Shown here: positions 12,001 to 21,756 of the stretch, in pieces
Layout of the letters: every line of letters begins with the position of its first letter
How positions within the stretch are numbered: the first letter of the stretch is position 1
Assembly: GCA_028023455.1 (NCBI GenBank)
Contig: JAQFVV010012402.1
Location: forward strand, 9,712,292 to 9,776,291
DNA: 64,000 nucleotides
Source of the DNA: Epiperipatus broadwayi
Lineage: Eukaryota > Onychophora > Udeonychophora > Euonychophora > Peripatidae
Reading direction: 5' to 3'
Made by a program: the position numbers and the translations under genes
The notes under the pieces: model-generated
Seen by the model: only the letters and a program-made list of their open reading frames with translations
Told to the model about the DNA's origin: nothing
The model's database searches: none

Positions 12001-14131
12001 GAGGGTTGCATTAGATCCTAAGATCTAGGTGCAGTGCTCTCAGATCCAAGGCTCCTCACTGATGAAGGCCACAAGCCAGAAACTAGTCTGGGGATATTGG
12101 ATGAGTAGGCACTAGATAGGGATTTTATGCACAAGCCTTCTGGCATCCATTGATTGCTCTTGTTAGCACAAGATGGCACTACTATATGGAGAGTGTTGTT
12201 TTGTTTTGAATTGTTTAATAACAATTATTGTGCTAGTATGAGATAGTGATCATGTGATGTTTAGTGGTTTAACACCAATCCTGCCTAATAGGATAGTGGT
12301 GGCTATGGTTGTTAAAGAGCCAAAGACACCAAAATGTATGGGTACTGAATTGAGTTCAGACCCATATGACTATATAAGCTATTGAGCTTGGATTGAAAAT
12401 ATTAATAGTGTTTTCAATTTCATTCTCATAGTTTTGTAGTTAAATAGAGTTAAAAGGTGGGTGCTGGAGGGTTGCATTAGATCCTAAGATCTAGGTGCAG
12501 TGCTCTCAGATCCAAGGCTCCTCACTGATGAAGGCCACAAGCCAGAAACTAGTCTGGGGATATTGGATGAGTAGGCACTAGATAGGGATTTTATGCACAA
12601 GCCTTCTGGCATCCATTGATTGCTCTTGTTAGCACAAGATGGCACTACTATATGGAGAGTGTTGTTTTGTTTTGAATTGTTTAATAACAATTATTGTGCT
12701 AGTATGAGATAGTGATCATGTGATGTTTAGTGGTTTAACACCAATCCTGCCTAATAGGATAGTGGTGGCTATGGTTGTTAAAGAGCCAAAGACACCAAAA
12801 TGTATGGGTACTGAATTGAGTTCAGACCCATATGACTATATAAGCTATTGAGCTTGGATTGAAAATATTAATAGTGTTTTCAATTTCATTCTCATAGTTT
12901 TGTAGTTAAATAGAGTTAAAAGGTGGGTGCTGGAGGGTTGCATTAGATCCTAAGATCTAGGTGCAGTGCTCTCAGATCCAAGGCTCCTCACTGATGAAGG
13001 CCACAAGCCAGAAACTAGTCTGGGGATATTGGATGAGTAGGCACTAGATAGGGATTTTATGCACAAGCCTTCTGGCATCCATTGATTGCTCTTGTTAGCA
13101 CAAGATGGCACTACTATATGGAGAGTGTTGTTTTGTTTTGAATTGTTTAATAACAATTATTGTGCTAGTATGAGATAGTGATCATGTGATGTTTAGTGGT
13201 TTAACACCAATCCTGCCTAATAGGATAGTGGTGGCTATGGTTGTTAAAGAGCCAAAGACACCAAAATGTATGGGTACTGAATTGAGTTCAGACCCATATG
13301 ACTATATAAGCTATTGAGCTTGGATTGAAAATATTAATAGTGTTTTCAATTTCATTCTCATAGTTTTGTAGTTAAATAGAGTTAAAAGGTGGGTGCTGGA
13401 GGGTTGCATTAGATCCTAAGATCTAGGTGCAGTGCTCTCAGATCCAAGGCTCCTCACTGATGAAGGCCACAAGCCAGAAACTAGTCTGGGGATATTGGAT
13501 GAGTAGGCACTAGATAGGGATTTTATGCACAAGCCTTCTGGCATCCATTGATTGCTCTTGTTAGCACAAGATGGCACTACTATATGGAGAGTGTTGTTTT
13601 GTTTTGAATTGTTTAATAACAATTATTGTGCTAGTATGAGATAGTGATCATGTGATGTTTAGTGGTTTAACACCAATCCTGCCTAATAGGATAGTGGTGG
13701 CTATGGTTGTTAAAGAGCCAAAGACACCAAAATGTATGGGTACTGAATTGAGTTCAGACCCATATGACTATATAAGCTATTGAGCTTGGATTGAAAATAT
13801 TAATAGTGTTTTCAATTTCATTCTCATAGTTTTGTAGTTAAATAGAGTTAAAAGGTGGGTGCTGGAGGGTTGCATTAGATCCTAAGATCTAGGTGCAGTG
13901 CTCTCAGATCCAAGGCTCCTCACTGATGAAGGCCACAAGCCAGAAACTAGTCTGGGGATATTGGATGAGTAGGCACTAGATAGGGATTTTATGCACAAGC
14001 CTTCTGGCATCCATTGATTGCTCTTGTTAGCACAAGATGGCACTACTATATGGAGACTTGTTTTGTTTTGAATTGTTTAATAACAATTATTGTGCTAGTA
14101 TGAGATAGTGATCATGTGATGTTTAGTGGTT
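6093..14131 (+). repeat. 466-bp tandem array (about 17 sense units) of hammerhead retrozyme
   Basis: The period is 466 bp, with one unit of 467 bp (an extra A near 7197). Units look identical by eye except near the left end, where the unit at about 7190-7300 has the extra A plus GGGTTG for GGATTG and CAATCTC for CATTCTC. The last unit has GGAGACTTG where others have GGAGAGTGTTG. The array starts part-way into a unit and ends part-way through the next. Each unit also holds two short hairpins: at 6279-6306 ATGGGT/ACCCAT and CTGAA/TTCAG around one bulge, and a nearby ATCCT/AGGAT pair. Near-identity suggests recent amplification or homogenisation. True copy number may differ from the assembled one. 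Confidence 0.95.
6451..6509 (+). ncRNA. Type I hammerhead ribozyme, first of 17 sense copies in the array
   Basis: Stem I outer helix ATCCAA (6451-6456) pairs with TTGGAT (6504-6509). Stem I inner helix TCCTCA (6460-6465) pairs with TGGGGA (6496-6501), including one G-U. The internal loop between them is GGC against TA-rich bases. The CTGATGA box is 6466-6472, stem II GGC/GCC closes a CACAA loop (6474-6484), and the GAAA box is 6486-6489. CTAG can form only a tiny or dimeric stem III, and cleavage is predicted after GTC at 6495. An A-A pair where most hammerheads have G-C at the base of stem II is the main oddity. The other 16 start at 6917, 7384, 7850, 8316, 8782, 9248, 9714, 10180, 10646, 11112, 11578, 12044, 12510, 12976, 13442 and 13908, each 59 nt. 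All lie sense to RBKS. Confidence 0.85.
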
Positions 14132-14144
14132 TAACTTCAACTTT

Positions 14145-14955
14145 GTAATAAATTTTGATGTTATGTGTAGGGAATTATTAGATATTAATTTTTGATGTTT
14201 CTCATTAGTATCTGGAATAGAGCATAATTTTGATTTATTTTCCTAGACACAAATAAAACTGTGACCAATATGCAATGCCACATCTATGCAATTGGTGATG
14301 AATATTTAAAATTAGAATTTTATTGTAAAAATATCTATTAAGTGATTCCTTATAGAATTACAATAACAATAGTATTATTTATTCACTTTAAATATATTCA
14401 ATTCGAAATTATTATTTTAAAATAGTATTTATATATAATATGTATAGAGAATTGCCTCTGAAAGGTGGAATTCAGATTTATTGATGTGTATAATAGTATT
14501 TATCACATAGTCAGTGCTGCAATGAATGTTTTAAGCAAGACAAACATTTGATAACTTGCAAGCAGTAGCTAATTAGTTTCCAAACACAATGGATGGGCAG
14601 TGTTTTGATAGTCTTCTAATTAATTAACATAGGCAATTATTTTCTTGCTTACCCCATCACCATGGTTATAATCATGATTATAAATCTTTTTGTGTGTGTG
14701 AAGTATAAGTAAAATATCTTTAGTAAAGAGGTATAATGGTTGTGAAATATATTGTTAGGGGCCATATTGTTTTACTTTGCATGTATTTGGATAAAATTAA
14801 GAAAGCTCAACATCTCTTGATCTCTCAAGTTTAATAACCCTCTATTTATAAAGTTGCTTATTTACTTTTATAAAAATAATTATAATATTTGTATTTATAA
14901 TTATTGCATGTTCAATTAATTACATATTTAAAACTTTTGCTTATAAATATTCTAG
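14145..14955. other. RBKS intron end, no feature
   Basis: Unique-looking AT-rich sequence between the array and the exon at 14956. Nothing recognisable is seen. Confidence 0.5.
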
Positions 14956-15120
14956 GTAAGAATAGTATCATAATTGTCAATGGAGCTAATGATGAATTGA
15001 AGACAAGTGATATTCAGAATGCTGAGTCAGCTATAGCTACAAGTAGAGTAGTTGTCTGCCAGTTAGAAGTTGCTGAAGCCACAAGCCTAGAAGCTCTTGT
15101 CCTGGCCAAAAAATATGGTG
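14956..15120 (+). CDS. RBKS: Ribokinase internal exon (GAN region)
   Basis: The exon encodes a stretch starting GKNSIIIVNGANDEL and ending LEALVLAKKYG. The GAN motif, the CQLE motif and the TSLEAL helix match the central PfkB fold of animal ribokinases. The acceptor AG is at 14954-14955 and the donor GT at 15121-15122 (GGTAAAT). Both ends are phase 1, so the preceding G at 562 and the following TT at 15195-15196 complete codons for Gly and Val. The preceding intron (563-14955) is about 14.4 kb and holds the hammerhead-ribozyme array. An apparent upstream Met at 14904 lies in intron sequence and is not a start. Confidence 0.95.
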
Positions 15121-15194
15121 GTAAATAGTAAGAATTTTAAAAAAGTTTATGTAATGCTTTATATTTTTCTAAATATTTATTATTTATTTTTCAG

Positions 15195-15475
15195 TTACAA
15201 CAATAATGAATCCTGCTCCAGCAAAATCAAATCTAAATCCAGAAATATATGCTTTAAGTGATTATTTTTGTCCAAATGAATCAGAAATTGAGATTTTAAC
15301 AGGAATTTCAGTCTCAAACCTAGATGATATGAATAAAGCCGTAAAAGTGCTTTTAAGTAGAGGTTGTAAAAATGTCATTTTAACTTTAGGGGAGAGGGGA
15401 GCAGCCATAGCCTCTCAGGAAAATTCCAGTCCCATTCACATTCCTGCAAAAATAGTTAAAACTGTAGATACAACA
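15195..15475 (+). CDS. RBKS: Ribokinase internal exon (NPAP, NESE and TLG motifs)
   Basis: This exon encodes VTTIMNPAPAKSN, then YFCPNESEIEILTG, then CKNVILTLGERGA, and ends in VDTT. These are the NPAPA loop, the NxxE Mg/phosphate motif (NESE) and the ATP-site TLGxxG motif of ribokinases. The acceptor is TTTTTCAG at 15194 and the donor is GTAAGT at 15476. The exon ends in phase 0 exactly inside the PfkB signature: VDTT here, GAGDAF in the next exon. The intron before it is only 74 bp, while the intron after it is about 9.9 kb. Reading through the donor adds a hydrophobic tail that is intron and not protein. Confidence 0.96.
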
Positions 15476-16727
15476 GTAAGTTATTACATTAGCATCTTTA
15501 CAGTCATTTTTTTAAAAATGGTACAATTAATGTTATTTTTAAAAAGAATGCACATAAGAAATATTTACTTGCTAATATGTTGACTGTTTAAATTATTATT
15601 ATTTATTTTTGAATTTTGCTAACATAATTAATTTCACACTGTTTATATTAGGGGGGGTAATGATGTGTTGATTGACAATCAGCAAGCAATATAAATATAT
15701 ATATAAGTTTTACTGACTTATAACAATTTGTAATAAATAGAATAATAAGTATAATTCTTTTCATCACATATTCTAAATGCCTGATTTTTACAAAATGTTG
15801 ACACTTTTAAAACCATTGTCTCTGCAAATATGGCAACAGTGCAATTATGATTGATAATGAAATTACTTTCCAATCCATTGTTTTCTCAAATTAAGTTTAT
15901 ATGTGATTCATTGTTAAAATATTTATCTTTGTATATATTAAATGCAAGCAGTTCTCACCTTACAGAAGTAATACATTCTGCAACTTTTTGCATAATTCAA
16001 TTTATACTTAAACTGAAAAAATTATATATGATTATTACTGTAATATTTTAAATCATATCTTGTTATAATAATCACATTTGCAGAGTGCAGCCTTATTGAA
16101 ATGTTTTGTAAAATCTACTAACATTTAAAATAATAAAATAACTATAATTAATAATTTTATGTATTTTGTTAGTTAAAATATTATTTAAATTTGAAAAAAG
16201 ATGATAAAGAAATCAAATAAATTACTTTTCTGCTAAAAAATAGAAAAATATATCTATCAACTTTTTTAATTTTATTTAAATGGTAGGACAGAAATATAAA
16301 ATTAATTTATTGCTAATAAAATATTTGTTTTCTTTTATATTTTTTTTAAGTGAACTATTAAAACTGAATGTTGTGACATATTTACTGTGTATATTTATAT
16401 ATAAATGCATATATATGTATCATATTTGTATATATATTTCATTCATTAAATAAGTGTTATAAAAATAAGTTTTTATAATTACAACATTAATTATATCATA
16501 TAAAATATTGAAAAGTATTGCCATAATTTGTAAAAATTTGTCAAATATTTTCATGTAAATATGAATTTACATATGTTGGGATAAAGTAAGTACAGAAGTC
16601 CTGCAAATTAAATTGAAATCTCTTTCAATACCATAACAATAATTTTTTTTATATATAGCTTTTTGAATAAATGAAGATAAACATTTAAAATTAATTTTGA
16701 ATTACAGAAGTTTTTTTAAATGATATA
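15476..16727. other. RBKS intron, no feature
   Basis: AT-rich sequence with TATA-type simple patches near 16.40-16.45 kb. No repeat family or coding potential is recognised. Confidence 0.5.
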
Positions 16728-17342
16728 CACTTGAGTCTCTTTTTATGCGGTAGATAGGTTCCACAGAAAACCTGCATTAAAAAAAATCACAAAAAAATAG
16801 ACTTAACTTACCTTGAAAAATGTGGGATATGTTCCGTAATTTTCAATAATCGCATAAAATCAAAGCAACAAGGTAAAATTACTTTAAAATTCACATAAAA
16901 AAAATAAGAAAAGTATGACTAATAAAAAATTTCAAATATTTGTAAAATTGATACAAGACAAACTTTTTTTATTAACTATTTAATTTTATTCAAAACAATA
17001 TGTTTTTATGTGTAATTTATTTTACATTTTTTCATACATATTTTAATCATTATCGCTATTTGACAATATGCTGGATCATTTGTGAACTCGTAAGAAATCA
17101 GATTCGTCACAAGAGGAAATACAATTAGCGCCAACTTCAGTCTCGTGCTGTGTTAATGGTTTTCTGTCGACAATGTAATCAGTAATTAAACTTTGAGATG
17201 ATGATTTTACTAATTGTTTATGAAGCTCGCAATATCCAGACTGCTATGTCTAGCTGTTAGAGAATGCACTTCCATGAGTGCAACTATATATATAAATATA
17301 AAACATGCTTCCACGAGTGTGTTAATAATGACTAACGGTTAA

Positions 17343-17528
17343 ATTTTCTTTTATACACATATATACATGGAGAAACTTTTAGACAGAAAAAAGTTACAAG
17401 TAAAAATATTTAAAAACTTTTAAAGATACATTCTTTTTAAGTAGAAATTAAAAGTTCTTAAATATTTTTACTTGTAACTTTTTTCTGTCTAAAAGTTTCT
17501 CCATGTATATATGTGTATAAAAGAAAAT
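17343..17528. repeat. Nested palindromic hairpin (about 82-bp arms)
   Basis: The left arm (17343-17424) starts ATTTTCTTTTATACACATAT. The right arm (17446-17528) is its near-perfect reverse complement, ending ATGTGTATAAAAGAAAAT. The central loop is about 20 bp. The arms share GGAGAAACTTTTAGACAG. It looks like a small fold-back element or MITE that inserted into the Tigger-like relic. No target duplication is evident. Confidence 0.8.
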
Positions 17529-17572
17529 ATAAACATACACATACATAACACAGACATACAACTATTTAGCTC

Positions 17573-17760
17573 TCATTGGAATTTAAGAGCTTGTTCATAA
17601 TTTGTGTCATTAACAAGAAAATGATTTTCCAATTGATTAGAAAGTTGAAGACTTTCTCGAATCATTTTTGCTGTGAAATGAACAGGTTCCACTTCTGTTT
17701 CATTATCTCTTTCTAAATCTTCTATGGTATCTAAATTTATTGCCAAACCTTTTTCCAACA
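17573..17760 (-). pseudogene. Tigger-like transposase C-terminal fragment
   Basis: The - strand frame gives LINLDTIEDLERDN-type residues followed by EPVHFTAKMIRESL and ends LKFQ with a stop at 17573. The FTxKxIxE helix pattern is typical of the region after the DDE domain in Tigger/jerky proteins. No DDE residues are seen. The frame upstream of about 17760 turns hydrophobic and AT-like. Family assignment is by pattern only. Confidence 0.45.
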
Positions 17761-18249
17761 GGTATTTAAAGTATGTAAAATTTAATATGTGTATATAAAA
17801 TGAGGAAATCCCGATTTTAAGTGAACTATGAACTTTTTTATCGCATAAAAAGATATTAAGAAGAAACATGAATCGTATAACTTCAAAATCGCATTAAAAA
17901 AATCTGCACAAAAAGAGACCCAGGAGTATATATATTTCAAATTCTTTTCTAGATTTTCTGAAATGTAAAGTGTGATAATCAATAAGTGGGAGGCCATGAT
18001 TTTTATTATGATTATGTAAACTATCCAGAATTACTTATTAATATTTCGATAACATCTGTTATTTTTTCAAGAGCAATAGTGATTGACTTCAAAGAAAGAT
18101 AAAATTATAATTTCATAATATTAAAAAAATTATTGCAATTTAATTTAAAACAGGCAAAACTCACTATACGTATTGCCACACACAGCAAGCTAGAGTAATC
18201 AATGGATGCCAGAAAGCTTGTGCATAAAATCCCCATCTAATGCCTACTC

Positions 18250-18308
18250 ATCCAATATCCCCAGACTAATTTCTGGCCTGTGGCCTTCGTCAGTGAGGAG
18301 CCTTGGAT
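18250..18308 (-). ncRNA. Type I hammerhead ribozyme, subfamily copy with core intact
   Basis: The reverse complement reads CTGACGA, stem II GGCC/GGCC with an ACA loop, GAAA, TTAGTC, then TGGGGA and TTGGAT. CTGACGA keeps the rule CTGANGA, and stem II has four pairs against three in the array. Changes relative to the array thus keep the fold. Confidence 0.75.
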
Positions 18309-18803
18309 CTGAGAGCACTGCACCTAGATCTTAGGATCTAATGCAACCCTCCAGCAACCACCTTTTATCTCCATTTAACTACAAAACTAAGAGTCTTAAA
18401 CTGAAAACACCTTAATGTTTTCAATCCAAACCCATTAGCTTATATGGTCATATGGGTCTGAACCCAGTTCAGTACCCATACATTTTTGGTGTCTTTGGTT
18501 CTTTAATAACCATAGCCACCACTATCCTATTAGGCAGGATTGTTTTAAGCCAACAAACATCACATGACCACCCCCTCTTATGCTTGTGTATAACTGTTGT
18601 TAAAACAGGCAAAACTCACTATATGTTTTGCCACACACAGCAGGCTTGTGCATAAAATCCCCATCTAATGCCTACTAAATGGGCTTGGATTGAAAACATT
18701 AAGGTGTTATCAGTTTAAGACTCATAGTTTTGTAGATAAATGGAGATAAAAGGTGGTTTGGAGGGTTGCATTAGATCCTAAGATCTAGGTGCAGTGCTCT
18801 CAG

Positions 18804-18862
18804 ATCTAAAGCTTCTCACTGACAAAGGCCAAAAGCCAGAAACTAGTCTGAGGATATTGGAT
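18804..18862 (+). ncRNA. Degenerate hammerhead ribozyme
   Basis: The core box reads CTGACAA, so the invariant G8 is lost. Stem I strands read ATCTAA and TTCTCA against TGAGGA and TTGGAT. GAAACTAGTC is kept. Probably inactive. Confidence 0.7.
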
Positions 18863-19029
18863 GAGTAGGCATTAGATGGGGATTTTACGCACAAGCCTTC
18901 TGGTGTCCATTGATTACTCTAGCTTGCTGTGTGTGGCAATACGTATAGTGAGTTTTGCCTGTTTTAACAACAATTATACACAAGCATAAGAGGTGGTGGT
19001 CATGTGATGTTTATTGACAATTTAATTTA

Positions 19030-20029
19030 TAAATATTAAACTTTCTATATCCCTAACTTTGACATCATCCACTTGAGATAAATATATTAATGATTATTAT
19101 TAATCATTTATTAAATTAGAAATTCATCATATCATTCCTAGCCCAGATATAAACTTTAAATCCAATTAAAAATGAATTGTCTACGTTGATTAATTGAGCT
19201 TAAATACATAGAATAATTAATACATGTACATCTTTTTTGGTAGAATATATCTTTTAAATATAACTAAAAAAACTGATTAAATTTCAAAGTAGCCAATTAA
19301 AAAAAAAGTGAAAACAAAACATGACAAAATTATATCATTGGGAATTGTACAGTCCATAATGAATAAGAGATTGACAAGTATTATATAGAATACTGTTTAT
19401 TTTATTTATTTAAATAAATGGGTATTGTGCTATTTTTTGTGCCTTCTCTGTTAAATCTATTTTCTAATTTGTTGCATTTAAAAATATTTTTATTTCTATA
19501 AAAATTTATGTGACCAGTATAAAGAAAAAAGAAATAGCTTTTTACGTTCACTTTTCTATTGATCTGATTGATGTAAGAAATAAAGCAAATCTGGCTATAG
19601 GGGAATTTTTTAGATCTTTTTATTATTTAAGTGATCATTATTTTTTGGTTTTAATCTTTTTATTATATGTACAAATAATTTTAATGAATTATTTACCTTT
19701 TATTTAAAATAGGATGACTTATATTTGTTTTTTAACTGGATGTTTTGAAATATTTATTAGTATTTGTAAAAATTGAGAATGCAGTGATTTTTATAGTGTA
19801 AATATTGATCAGTATAGGTAAGCTTCCTGTATGTATCATGAAATAATGTGCCATCAAGTTTTATCTTATTCTACATTTAGAAAACTTAACAAATTCTGAT
19901 GGACATTTATAATGTAAACCTCATTCACAATAAATTTTCATTGGCTATTTTGAAATTTAATGAATTTTTTAACATTATAAAGTTATACTAACTTATTTTG
20001 GGATCCAGTTACTACTATTCTATAATATA
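19030..20029. other. RBKS intron, no feature
   Basis: AT-rich unique sequence. A small + frame at 19510-19707 has no domain or splice context. Confidence 0.5.
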
Positions 20030-20286
20030 AAAATTAAAAAGCGTATGAAACACTTGAACGAGAAGCTATAAACATTCCACAAATTATTATACGCTAAGCC
20101 CTTTCGAGGCCATTTGCCTCATATTCATAGCGGCATTACCGCTATGAATATGAGGCAAATGGCCTCGAAAGCGCTTAGCGTACCGCTATGAATATGAGGC
20201 AAATGGCCTCGAAAGCACTTAGCATATAATAATTTGTGGAATCTTTATAGCTTCTCGTTCAAGTGTTTCATACACTTTTTAATTTG
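20030..20286. mobile_element. Hairpin MITE with long terminal inverted repeats and TA duplication
   Basis: The 257-bp element is flanked by TA at 20028-20029 and 20287-20288. Arms of about 100 bp are almost perfect reverse complements: the left reads AAAGCGTATGAAACACTTGA and the right ends TTCAAGTGTTTCATACACTT. The right arm contains a 44-bp tandem duplication (20137-20180 and 20181-20224) beginning TACCGCTATGAATATGAGGC. The centre is markedly less AT-rich than the surroundings. TA duplication and size fit a Tc1/mariner-class MITE. High arm identity suggests a young insertion. Confidence 0.8.
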
Positions 20287-21756
20287 TATATTAAATTATC
20301 GAGTGAGAAGTTTAAAATCCTTACTACTCTATAAAAACACAAGTGATAAATTATTAAAGCATTGACAAGAAATTTTGAATACCATGAGTAGATAGTGATC
20401 AGGACAACTCAACTACTGGTCTTTCATTATACATATGATTTTTTGCCTATTCTTATGCAAGGAAAGACCTGAAAGATATTTCAAATTTTTTATTTGGAAA
20501 ATGTTTGTGACTTTATGTATATATATATATATATCCTTGTAAGATTTTTTTTAATAATACCAATAATGAAATTGGTTTAATTGGAATAATAGTTAATTTT
20601 TCTAAATAATTACAAAAAAATAAATAAATAAATGGATATTCAACAGTTTCTTTGAGCAGTCATTTTCAGCAGTAGATCATAAATGGAATATTTGAATTTT
20701 GTATGACTTTTTTTTTTATAAAATGATTTTATTTATTTTTAATGCAATCCTAATAAAACGGAAATCAAACAAGAAGAAAATTAATTTAATAATTTTATTT
20801 CAAATAATAATGGGAAAAAAATTTTTTTATAGCAGTTTGATAATCTTCAACTCTTAACAAAAAAGCTTTTTAGGGTGATACAACAATATTAATTAACCAT
20901 AGAATTTATTATCTCATGTTAGTATTAGTTCATACCTCTCGTAGCATTTTCTTAAATTGTAGATAAGTGAAGGCATTACATGATTGAAAAATTCCGCCAC
21001 ATCTAATGGAAAATCTTAAATAATGTTAAATCATTCTATATGATTTCCAAGAAATAGATTTAGTAATTGAGAATCAGTGGGTTCAACCTTTATACTACTT
21101 GAAAACGGTCAATGTAGGACAATAATTCTTTGCCATGATTATAAAAATATATTTTAAAATTTTATGTAATGTGAATGCATCTTTAAATCTTGAACTAGTT
21201 GAGTAGACTACTATTGCATATATTTAGGTAACATTTTAGTATGATTAAAATGTCAACTATTATTTACAAATATATAAAGATTGAACAAATTAATGACAAT
21301 ATTAGTCACATTAACTTTGTATTTTTGCCATCAGGTAGCCCAGAAATGAAGTACACATCAAGTATTTTTTTTTAATTTTATATAATCTTAAGGGGATAAA
21401 AAATATCTGACTAAAAGTGAGCATGTGAGAAGAAATAACAGTTCATTTAATTTTAAGAAGTTAAATTATTACTGCCTGATTAGCTGAAACATTGAAGCTG
21501 AAAACATTACTATTTTGTTTAGTATTTCAAGTGTTATTGTTTATAGAAAGGACTAATAGACATGAAAGACTGTAGCAAAAAAAAAAAAAAATCATTGCTG
21601 AAATGAACACAATACTGAATTCTATTGAACCATTATAACTTCACAAGGAAAATGTTTATGAGAAAAAATGCCATTTCAAAGCCATTATTTTTTTAATATG
21701 AATAGTAAGATGCAGAAGTATTAATGTTAAATGTATAAATAATGATAATCAAAGAC
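20287..21756. other. RBKS intron, no feature
   Basis: It contains a short (AT)n run near 20.52 kb and a poly-A run near 21.58 kb, otherwise featureless AT-rich sequence. Confidence 0.5.

Larger units (their letters stand above)
5368..14144 (+). mobile_element. Composite retrozyme insertion with tandem array and 13-bp flanking repeat
   Basis: TAACTTCAACTTT occurs at 5368-5380 and again at 14132-14144, flanking the whole 8.75-kb composite. The first TAAC may overlap element sequence, so the true duplication is 9-13 bp. The composite starts AAACAATTCAAAACAAAACA and ends GATGTTTAGTGGTT. It holds about 1.5 units in antisense orientation (5381-6063), a head-to-head switch, then about 17 sense units. 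Every complete unit has one hammerhead ribozyme. Metazoan retrozymes (non-autonomous, hammerhead-bearing, tandem units, target duplications of roughly this length) are the best match known to me. No protein is encoded. A 68-residue open frame repeats in every unit on the strand opposite the ribozyme and is most likely a by-product of the repeat. Confidence 0.85.
16728..17926 (-). mobile_element. Tigger/pogo-like DNA transposon relic with TA target duplication
   Basis: The 1.2-kb element is bounded by TA at 16726-16727 and 17927-17928. Its ends are inverted repeats: CACTTGAGTCTCTTTTTATG on the left and, read inward from the right, CTCCTGGGTCTCTTTTTGTG. TA duplication plus this terminus style fits the Tc1/mariner/pogo superfamily, and GCATTAAAA-type sub-terminal sequence recurs at both ends. 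On the - strand, 17573-17760 reads DTIEDLERDN, then HFTAKMIRESLQLSNQLE, which resembles the C-terminal tail of Tigger transposases. The catalytic core is missing, so it is a non-autonomous or decayed copy. A separate hairpin sits inside it at 17343-17528. Confidence 0.7.
18136..19029. mobile_element. Inverted retrozyme copy with 12-bp target duplication
   Basis: The element is 18148-19017 between two copies of CAATTTAATTTA (18136-18147 and 19018-19029). It starts AAACAGGCAAAACTCAC and ends GGTCATGTGATGTTTATTGA, the same two boundary types as the array but diverged inside. It holds one antisense unit (about 18148-18600), the start of a second (18603-18675), then a sense arm (about 18676-18995), so it is head-to-head like the left end of the array. 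Its terminal sequence (AACTCACTATACGTATTGCC) differs from the array (AACTCTCCATATAG), so it is a subfamily. An apparent reading frame starting at 18452 is only repeat sequence. Confidence 0.8.

Noticed and set aside
5837-13622. A 68-residue reading frame repeated in every array unit, on the strand opposite the ribozyme
   Set aside because: It is kept only because the units are near-identical. It overlaps the ribozyme antisense, has no recognisable domain, and is lost or altered in the diverged copies.
5381-14131. CRISPR-like array
   Set aside because: Units are 466 bp, contiguous and without spacers, in a eukaryotic intron.
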